Source: Wolfiporia cocos
Lineage: Eukaryota > Basidiomycota > Agaricomycetes > Polyporales > Phaeolaceae
DNA length: 64,000 bases
Direction: 5' to 3'
Assembly (NCBI GenBank): GCA_029448655.1
Contig: JACCLO010000005.1
Location: 186,001-250,000 of the forward strand
The first letter of the stretch is position 1, and the number at the start of each line of letters is the position of its first letter. The notes under the pieces were generated by a model. The model was not told the DNA's origin and searched no databases. It saw only the letters and a list, made by a program, of their open reading frames with translations. Below are positions 56,750-64,000 of the stretch, in pieces. Position numbers and translations under genes: made by a program.

Positions 56750-57150
56750 CGCACGTGATGGGCGCATGCCCCGGCGCGATCGCAAGCTCGAACATGAAAG
56801 CATGCCCAGCGCGCGGAAGCACACGAGCCGTGCAGAGCACGCACACAAGCGCGCCCGCCGCGAGCAGCGGTGACGCCCACAGGAGCGCGGGGAACGTGGG
56901 CGTCGGGTGCCGCAGGAGCACAGGGAGCGGCGCGGGGAGGGAGGAAGGGGAGCACAGTGAGCAGCGTGAGGGCGGCATCGGTGAGTGTCTCGAGCCAGAC
57001 TGTCGTCTGCACGGGCATCAGAGGGAATAGGGGCGCGCACCTGAGCACGAGCGCGATTTTTTTTGCCGCTTGGAGGGTCGTCGTGTCTAGTGGCACCAAC
57101 GCCAGGACGGACAGGGCGGCGTCGATGGATAGTAGCGCAGAGTCCACCAC

Positions 57151-57471
57151 GGGCGTGAATCAGAGGAGGGAGTCCTGCCTCGCGTGCCAGTGGTATTACC
57201 GCAACATACGTGCGGTGCAAGGCAGGGGTCACCAAAGGCGGCGAAGGCAATGCAAATGTACATTTGTGTTTCTCATGAATGTACAACATAGCATCTTCGT
57301 GGTGTGAAAAATAACAAAGGCGCATATACATACCGTCAACTGGGTCTGAGCATAGTCCCGATCAAATGGTTCCGATCATATTGGTACGAGACTGCCATCC
57401 CCCGTTGTGGCAATGCAATCACAGTAGTCCTCATCTCGGCCGCTTCTGAGCTGTGATCCCTGGCACTTTTA
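57151..57471. other. Intergenic, no gene seen
   Basis: Lies between divergent genes: upstream of the ICMT-like relic (minus) and of the integrase-core gene (plus). Confidence 0.4.
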
Positions 57472-59510
57472 ATGGGGTCATTAGTCCAACAATTCCCTGC
57501 TCTTCCTCCTTCTGGAACTCCTGATGGCTGGGATGCAAACCTTCGGAGTGCTCACCGGCGCATAACCGAGGCCTATAGCCGTGCTGCTAGGCTCATCCAA
57601 CAGGAAGAACAAGATCCCCTCCGCCTCCAGTACCACCTTGATAGGATGAAAAATGAGATTATTCCAATTATGTCGGCGGTAGGCCAACATACAGCTGGCA
57701 TCTCTGACGATTGGCTTGAAGGCGTGGCCCATATCCTTGCAGACTTGATTGTTCGACTGCAGGATGCAGTCGATGCCATGGATGGAAGGTAATTGTGAAT
57801 ATGCCTATACTAGATCGTTTATATGCTAATAATGCTGTGCACAATAAGAGAGTACGGACATATAACGTACATTGACCCTATCAGCACACAGCGTGCTCCC
57901 GGGCGGCGAGGTCGGCCACGAAAGGAAATATCTCGTCCCTTTCTACAGGATGCAGTCTCGGACAATCGCAACATCTCACTAACGAAGCTTGCACGCACCT
58001 TGGGAGTCCATCGACACACCGTCCGCCGCAATATGCGTGTGTATGGACTGTCGAAATCTTGGGCAGATATTCCACCTCATCAGCTTGATCTCCTTGTGAA
58101 GACCTATAAGCAGCATAAGCCCAAGGCTGGCATACGATACCTTAGAGGCTACCTACTACATCATGGCTTACGCATCCAAAAATCGCGGCTGTACGACTCG
58201 CTTGCACGTGTTGACCAGCTCGGCCATGTGTTGCGACATCAGCGTGCCATCAACCGTCGCAAATACAAGTCGTCACGTCCCAACGCGCTATGGCATTGCG
58301 ACGGGCATCACAAGCTGATCCAGTGGGGGATTGTGATACATGGATTTATTGATGGCTTTTGCCGTACGGTGTGTCGAAGGCGTTGTTACTAATTTCCTTC
58401 CAACAGCGACTTACATCTATACAGATTACAGCCATGCGTGCAAGCACAAATAATCTTGCATCTACAGTCTTGGATGTGTTTCTGCAGGGTGTAGAGCAAT
58501 ACGGGGCTCCTTCTCGAGTACGTGGTGATCGTGGAGGTGAGAACGTGGATGTGTCGGTATGGATGATCATGCGGCGAGGACCAAACCGTGCATCATTTAT
58601 GTGGGGAAGGTATGTAATAAAAACTGTTAGATGTCTCATAGAGATTTCTGATTGTCACACTAAGTTCCATGCGAAACACTCGCATCGAGCGACTGTGGGT
58701 GGAAGTTGGACGACATTTTTGTCGAGAGTGGCGTGCATTCTTTACCCGCCTTGAACGACGGCACCGACTTAATCGCACAGAGCAACATCACCTGTGGCTC
58801 TTGCATACTTTATTTCTGGATGACATCAATGCAGACTGTCGGACCTTTCAAGCTGAATGGAACTCACATCCTATCCGTGGACCTGACACAAAAAATCAAT
58901 GCCCTAATGTGAGTTACATGCAGATTTCATGGCAAGTGACCTCGAATTTAGCATACTACAGGACCTGCGATTTCTTGGGCAAACAATGAATGGTGTTTAT
59001 ATGGATGATGGTGCTGACATACACCCTGATCTACTCCATCAGTACTATGGAACCACACCAGATGGAACACGGTGGCAAAGACGGAGGGGTCAAACAGGTG
59101 CCGGTCATCCACCGGAAGAGGAGTCTGAATCTGAAGGTGAAAGCAGTGACACTGATGAGGCAGTGGTGGAGCTACCAGATCAGATTGCAGATCTGCAACA
59201 AGACCAAATCCGCCACGATGCTATCGATGTCCCTGCACATGGGTGTCCTTTGAACGACAATGATCTTGAACTTTATTTTGAGACACTGATGGCTTCAGAA
59301 CAGAATGCCATGCTCCCAGAGGGATATGGACTACTACCTGATGAGCTAGAGGATGGCTATGAAGCTGAGGAGACAATACGCAGTGGTCGACGAGGGAGGA
59401 AGGAACTTGTAGTGAGCCTTCCTGAACCCATCTGGCGTCCACGGGCAGAGCTATGGGGTCGGGCATTATATCTATTGAATCACATTGTATACCACAATGA
59501 AGAGGATTAG
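57472..59510 (+). CDS. Integrase-core (DDE, rve-like) domain protein
   Basis: Five exons: 57472-57788, 57849-58368, 58425-58609, 58665-58908 and 58962-59510, giving 604 aa with perfect frame and GT-AG introns. The N-terminal ~105 residues are helical. A helix-turn-helix-like part follows (LTKLARTLGVHRHTVRRNMR) with a basic GRRGRPRKE stretch. The core reads ALWHCDGHHKLIQWG (first Asp), VRGDRGGENVDV (second Asp), NTRIERLWVEVG (Glu), then WLLHTLFLDDIN and RFLGQTMNGVY. This is the intron-bearing integrase-core family found in many basidiomycetes and animals, related to transposase/retroelement integrases. D, D and E are all present. The last ~180 residues are acidic. No terminal repeats were seen around it, so a host-retained or solitary copy is likely. 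Start could alternatively lie in exon 2. Confidence 0.8.
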
Positions 59511-60367
59511 ACCTAGACACCGTCCATATATGTGTGCATCAATGACCTCAACTCACCGACTTGAAATTCATCAACAACATGCACACCATGCAGACGCATC
59601 AGGCAGGTCCATCACAGCGCAGAACATGAACACGTACAAGCTCGAACTTAGCCTTCCCTCCCAGTGTTATGTGCAAGGGCTGCACACCCTCCTTGCCCGA
59701 GACTTTGTAAGATGCATCTATTGAACACCATATCAGAGTACATCTCAAACATCTGAGCATGATGCACGATGCACAGCTCGATGGAGCCGTCTGCCCATCC
59801 ATCGTGGGTCTGCTTCCCAAGGTCAAGCCACTGCTGAACCTGGCCGAGGCGCCAGGATGAGCTGTGCATATATGCACAATTCCAAAGACCACAACATGTG
59901 GCATCAAGAGTGGAAGGAGAAAGAAAAGAGAGACATGGGAGAGTGGAGGATGGGTGAGGCATGCATGGGCAACAGCCTGAACCCAACATGGTTTGAGAGA
60001 AAAAAGGATGCACGCGTTAACAGCATCGAGAGCTAGTCTTTATGGTACTTTACAAGTTTTGAGAGCCGACTGAAAGTATGACAGATTACAAAGTATGACA
60101 CAAAGGGGTGCCTGATCAAGTAAGGGACTTGCTAAATCGGATAGGAGCTGCATCATGCTCAGATACCCAGACGCCTTCCCATACTACACACGCCCAGCTT
60201 CATGTGCTTTAGTGGAAAGTAGTACTGGTAGTTGTAACTGATCTGTTGTGCATGAATCTATGAGCTTCTGTTTTACATGCTCTCTGAGGGACTGTGCATA
60301 TTACTAAGTAAAGCTATGTGTCTTTAAACTGCCATTGGTACTACTGCTGTGACATTAGTCCTGTAAT
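59511..60367. other. CpG-poor intergenic/repeat sequence
   Basis: TG/CA-rich with little CG; no supported frame. Probably decayed transposon. Confidence 0.35.
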
Positions 60368-60979
60368 TAAGGCTCCAACCATATAATATACATGTAGAGG
60401 AAATCAGTAAATATATGGTATATGGGATATACATGATATATACATGGTATATACATGGTTTACATGGTTTTCAGATGGTAGATTTTTCAGACATCTTGAC
60501 ATAGCCATTGCCTTGCCCATATGGCTCTGGAGATTGTCTCCAGCCACACTAGTAGCTGGAATGGCTTAGGAATTGTGCACAATGTGTGAGATGATGGGAA
60601 ACTTCTACACATGAGTCTAATGCATGATGCAATCACTATGTGGGATAATATATAGCATAAACATAAATCTGATCTTACCTTCCACCAAATGAGAGGGTAA
60701 GCAGAGTATGTGAATTATGACTTAACATCTTTGCATTTGCACAGTGGCCACCAGATTGTCCAAATCTCATATTGCCACTGCACCATACAATCTGTAAGAC
60801 ACATAACTAGCTCATGTACATATTCAAAACAACAATTTGAGGGTCTAATATGAATGCATTCACAACAACCATATACCATATAATATACTATGTATATACC
60901 ATGTACTCGGCCACGTGTAAATACATGTATATAGTATATATATGAAACCATGTATACATGGTATATGGTTGGAGCCTTA
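60368..60979. mobile_element. hAT-type MITE, TAAGGCTCCAACC family, copy 2
   Basis: Same terminal inverted repeats as 46902-47595 and collinear, but about 80 bp shorter because of an internal deletion (the ACAACATCCCACAG segment of copy 1 is missing). Flanking octamers CCTGTAAT and CCGAAAAT match at 5 of 8, so the duplication is decayed. Confidence 0.75.
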
Positions 60980-61009
60980 CCGAAAATGAACATGTCCATC
61001 TTCTCTAAC

Positions 61010-61205
61010 CCTGCAATTAATACATCTGTCCTCTGTGATCCTGCAATTTGACATTTCAGTCCTCGTTGATCCTATCTCGGTCCTCGTTGATCCTGCAAAT
61101 AACTTGTCAGTCCTTGTTGATCCTTAAAATAGTATTTCGGTCCTCATTGATCACACAAATTATATTTCGGTCCTCGTTGATCCTGCCATTACCCCACACA
61201 TAGTA
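61010..61205. repeat. Minisatellite, ~30-bp unit
   Basis: Six to seven imperfect units of ATTTCGGTCCTCGTTGATCC plus a spacer (CTGCAAAT-like) in tandem. Unit length is about 20-32 bp. Upstream of the BTB gene. Confidence 0.7.
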
Positions 61206-61549
61206 TCTGCTCGTATCTACGTATATCTACCGAGCTGGTATTTACAATAGTTAGCGGACTAGATATGAGGGTTCGCGTTTTGCCGATGTGTGTGTGGGCG
61301 CTTGCCGGTCGTGAAGTAAATGATTAAGTCTGCGTCTTGGAGAAAGAATTGACTGCAGGCAAGCTTGGATCTCGAGTCAGACTGCATGTGTACATCATAG
61401 CATTTCTCTAATTACCCTATAAAAGTCTGGTAGCACGGAGAAAATCAGTATGCATTCACTGAGGCTGGTGCGCTGGTATGCACGTGATCATGGCGCTTAA
61501 ATCTAAGCAAACCACCGTTAGTGTCGATTTCGTCTAGCTACACGACAAA
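61206..61549. other. Upstream region of the BTB gene
   Basis: No gene. A TATAAAAG box lies at about 61419, about 130 bp before the start codon of the BTB gene. Confidence 0.4.
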
Positions 61550-62820
61550 ATGGAGTCGAATGCTGCCCATCCATCTGATGGGCTTGTAACCCCCCCCAAG
61601 CACCCTACCATCTAAGAAAGTACGGTCAAAGCATTTCTATTTTGATGACGGAGCCTATGTCTTTTGTGTGGGTACATATTCTTATGAATAGTTCGAAAAT
61701 TCTCACCCCTCTCTAGTTCGAGGACACTCTCTTTAAACTTGACGTTGGAATTCTCAGAATGAAGGCTGAGGCTTTTCATAGCATGTTCACAATGCCTCAG
61801 GGCGACGGCAGCCTGCCGGATGGCAGCAGTGATGATCGTGCGATCAGCTGGGGGCATGTCACGGCGAAAGAGTTCGAATACCTCTGCAAGTTTCTGTATA
61901 GCGAGTGAGTACCCCTTGTATGTGTTTCTGGTGTCAATTGAACATCACTTGTTTGTGTGTGTAGATGGTCACGCCCACCGTATGAGCTTGAACACCTGAT
62001 TGCGGTCTTGAGGCTCTCGCACATGTGGGATATCAAGAGTGGTTTAGACTGGGCGGTCTACTACCTCAAGGAACGGGAGTCGGAGATTCGCCCCGCACTA
62101 CGCCTCCGTCTAGCTTGCAAATACGACATCACTGACTGGGTGCGGCCGGCGGTCTCCGCTCTGGTGACAAGTCCGGCATCAGAACTCAACAAGGACGATC
62201 ATCAGTGGCTAGGATGGAATGCGTACGAACTCTTTGTGCGAGTACGTGAAGAACGAGAGAAGTTGCGCAAAACAGTGGGCTTTATCCCTCCAGACATTCG
62301 GTTTAGCATTCCCGCGGCTTGTACGGAGGATAAGCACCGTGTGTGCATTCAAACCTGGGTAGAGAAGTGGACAATGGGTATAGGGAGGCAAGTCTGTCAT
62401 CCTCATCCTATCTTTGAGCTGCCCCTTGCACTGGGCCTGGCCGAGGTCAAGAAGCTTGATCTTACAGGAATGACTAAGGAGTGTCGGCTCAATGCCATTG
62501 AGCTAGTAGAAGAAGCTGGGGCATTCTTTGCAGAAGATCGGCTGGTCGATGAAGCAACAGCGGCATTCCTCAAGCTGCCAGTCGATGTGGATTCTGTGGA
62601 AAACATAGAGCAGGGTCTCATAAAAAAGGTATGTACGTATCGAGGTGCACATTTCGAGGCTCAAATAACAACAGGGAGATCGTCCTGCATCATAGGATAT
62701 TGCTGTCAGTGGCCTGGGGAAGTAGAGAGGTCCATAGCAGTGGACACCATACATAGCGAATGCACCTCAGCGATTCAGCGATGTAATGACTTCCACAAGA
62801 CGCGATTTTACGAAGAATGA
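61550..62820 (+). CDS. BTB/POZ domain protein, apparent homopolymer frameshift
   Basis: The start MESNAAHPSDGLVTPP is at 61550. A C8 run (61590-61597) then puts the frame out; with 7 C it reads on as SKKVRSKHFYFDDGAYVFCV. Introns at about 61667-61719 (GTACAT...CTCTAG) and about 61903-61964 (GTGAGT...GTGTAG) join FEDTLFKLDVGILRMKAEAF, SMFTMPQGD, SSDDRAISWGHVTAKEFEYL, SEWSRPPYELEHLIAVLRLS and KYDITDWVRPAVSALV. This is the fungal BTB pattern (DG..V.......LF..H...L...S..F; later YDI..W..PA). Such proteins pair with each other or with Cullin-3; role unknown. A probable further intron (62629-62710) would change the C-terminus. The last ~35 codons of the long frame come from repeat DNA (GTGGACACCATA) and lie in the palindrome. 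Confidence 0.6.
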
Positions 62821-62972
62821 TCTAGCGATTTTTGGTCTCACGCGATTTTTGGTCTCGCGCGATTTTTGGTCTCGCGCGATTTTTGGTCGAGCGCGATTTT
62901 TGATCGAGCGCGATTTTTGATCGAGCGATTTTTGGTCTCGCGCGATTTTTGGTCAGTGATCTAGCGATTTAC
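62821..62972. repeat. Tandem CGCGATTTTTGGTC repeats (and mirror at 63184-63335)
   Basis: About nine units of GCGCGATTTTTGGTCTC and variants (GGTCGAG, GATCGAG) follow the BTB stop codon. The same array, inverted, is in the right arm. Similar AAATCGCGCGA units occur at 50780-50812. Confidence 0.75.
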
Positions 62973-63335
62973 AATATATTGAGTTTGTGAGCGAAGAATG
63001 AATCTCATACCATATTAGGAAAATTTACACTCGTGCGATTTAACTTAATTTTTGTACAAAGTGGACACCATATGACTCAAGTGTATGGTGTCCACTTTGT
63101 ACAAAAATTAAGTTAAATCGCACGAGTGTAAATTTTCCTAATATGGTATGAGATTCATTCTTCGCTCACAAACTCAATATATTGTAAATCGCTAGATCAC
63201 TGACCAAAAATCGCGCGAGACCAAAAATCGCTCGATCAAAAATCGCGCTCGATCAAAAATCGCGCTCGACCAAAAATCGCGCGAGACCAAAAATCGCGCG
63301 AGACCAAAAATCGCGTGAGACCAAAAATCGCTAGA

Positions 63336-64000
63336 TCATTCTTCGTAAAATCGCGTCTTGTGGAAGTCATTACATCGCTGAATCGCTGAGGTGCATTCGC
63401 TATGTATGGTGTCCACTGCTATGGACCTCTCTACTTCCCCAGGCCACTGACAGCAATATCCTATGATGCAGGACGATCTCCCTGTTGTTATTTGAGCCTC
63501 GAAATGTGCACCTCGATACGTACATACCTTTTTTATGAGACCCTGCTCTATGTTTTCCACAGAATCCACATCGACTGGCAGCTTGAGGAATGCCGCTGTT
63601 GCTTCATCGACCAGCCGATCTTCTGCAAAGAATGCCCCAGCTTCTTCTACTAGCTCAATGGCATTGAGCCGACACTCCTTAGTCATTCCTGTAAGATCAA
63701 GCTTCTTGACCTCGGCCAGGCCCAGTGCAAGGGGCAGCTCAAAGATAGGATGAGGATGACAGACTTGCCTCCCTATACCCATTGTCCACTTCTCTACCCA
63801 GGTTTGAATGCACACACGGTGCTTATCCTCCGTACAAGCCGCGGGAATGCTAAACCGAATGTCTGGAGGGATAAAGCCCACTGTTTTGCGCAACTTCTCT
63901 CGTTCTTCACGTACTCGCACAAAGAGTTCGTACGCATTCCATCCTAGCCACTGATGATCGTCCTTGTTGAGTTCTGATGCCGGACTTGTCACCAGAGCGG
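63336..64000 (-). CDS. Second, inverted partial copy of the BTB gene
   Basis: The frame 63336-63992 on the minus strand gives a product identical to the C-terminal 218 residues of the 62820-ending frame (from TSPASELNKDDHQWLGWNAY on). Its 5' part is outside the window, so whether a whole second gene exists cannot be told. It adds nothing new functionally and may be an assembly artefact. Confidence 0.5.
   Translation of the reverse strand, partial: ALVTSPASELNKDDHQWLGWNAYELFVRVREEREKLRKTVGFIPPDIRFSIPAACTEDKHRVCIQTWVEKWTMGIGRQVCHPHPIFELPLALGLAEVKKLDLTGMTKECRLNAIELVEEAGAFFAEDRLVDEATAAFLKLPVDVDSVENIEQGLIKKVCTYRGAHFEAQITTGRSSCIIGYCCQWPGEVERSIAVDTIHSECTSAIQRCNDFHKTRFYEE

Larger units (their letters stand above)
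54690..57150 (-). pseudogene. ICMT-like methyltransferase gene split by a retroposon
   Basis: Minus-strand text upstream of the insertion (MVDSALLSIDAALSV..., LETLTDAALTLLTVLPFL, GHAFMFELAIAPGHAPITC) continues in frame after it (GQYARVYLKLGGTSAAALSG, GAWLRECEP, LLVWAALALCTAKVAYALRS, VRAEDRALRAATGVEWEAYA). This is the layout of isoprenylcysteine carboxyl methyltransferase: membrane helices, FxFELAI...H.(L)IT.G.Y, then RV..ED..L....G.EWE.YA near the end. Such enzymes methylate the C-terminus of prenylated proteins, including mating pheromones. Besides the 1.75-kb insertion there are frame changes (for example about 54860-54900 and 56900) and a TGA where RVQ-C-RLVP is expected (about 54730). Hence a pseudogene, probably inactive before or after the insertion. 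Confidence 0.6.
62156..64000. repeat. Giant palindrome reaching the window edge
   Basis: Position x pairs with 126156 minus x. The left arm 62156-63072 and right arm 63084-64000 are inverted copies with an 11-bp spacer (TGACTCAAGTG), and I found no mismatch where compared. It contains the 3' half of the BTB gene twice and may extend beyond the window. It is either a real recent inverted duplication or an assembly fold-back. Confidence 0.8.

Noticed and set aside
63050..63110. Resemblance of TTTGTACAAA-type cores (also at 50752) to recombination att sites used in cloning vectors
   Set aside because: Only the short AT-rich core agrees, the same sequence recurs as a natural repeat end with diverged copies, and no vector sequence is nearby.
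1..64000. CRISPR arrays, rRNA genes, bacterial operons or viral structural genes
   Set aside because: Read through on both strands without finding spaced direct repeats, rRNA-like blocks, Shine-Dalgarno-coupled gene runs or capsid genes.

Overview
The window looks like a stretch of a basidiomycete (Agaricomycetes, plausibly Polyporales) nuclear genome. Genes carry many ~47-61 bp introns with GT(or GC)...CTRAY...AG signals. Several products belong to families familiar from wood-decay fungi: polysaccharide deacetylase, APC amino-acid permease, BTB protein and an integrase-core protein. Between the genes lie dense, nested LTR, hAT and tRNA-derived repeats. Family names come from recognising protein motifs in the translated sequence; no database search was run. 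There are no rRNA genes, CRISPR arrays or bacterial-type operons.

Layout. 1-8.4 kb is a transposon graveyard. It holds one young LTR element with identical repeats and at least five solo LTRs whose 5-bp target duplications can be read directly. These insertions broke up two old tandem copies of a secreted-peptide precursor gene. 9.4-12.0 kb holds an F-box/LRR-like relic split by a 1.46-kb hAT-type element. The intact member of the peptide family is at 14.3-15.3 kb: a signal peptide, one 47-bp intron, seven dibasic (KR/RR) processing sites and a thrice-repeated HPIIGTTVL motif. 15.8-25.6 kb is the quiet gene-bearing part: a low-complexity 628-aa protein, a 13-exon polysaccharide deacetylase, an amino-acid permease and a conserved fungal protein.

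25.6-34.1 kb has degraded Q/P-rich sequence, small hypotheticals, and a tail-to-tail pair: a multi-exon gene with a HicA-like C-terminus and a gene with an MLKL/HeLo-like N-terminal helical bundle. 35-43.5 kb is again repeats (hAT remnants, two copies of a hairpin-flanked element, a 1,070-bp LTR with an empty-site paralogue, and a 1,001-bp hAT MITE with GGACC arrays). 43.7-48.9 kb carries an alpha/beta hydrolase and a single-pass membrane protein. 49.4-51 kb has a self-priming TRIM and an inverted tRNA-derived repeat. 51.2-52.8 kb is a hypothetical multi-exon gene.

54.7-57.2 kb is an ICMT-like gene interrupted by a 1.75-kb retroposon that encodes a 451-aa protein and is flanked by a 15-16 bp duplication. 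57.5-59.5 kb is an intact, intron-bearing integrase-core gene. 61.5-64.0 kb is a BTB gene whose 3' part lies in a near-perfect palindrome running to the window edge.

The best candidate for an undescribed system is the kexin-processed repetitive peptide precursor at 14.3 kb and its decayed tandem paralogues. The self-priming TRIM and the ORF-bearing retroposon come next. Exon boundaries were worked out by hand from splice signals and reading-frame continuity.
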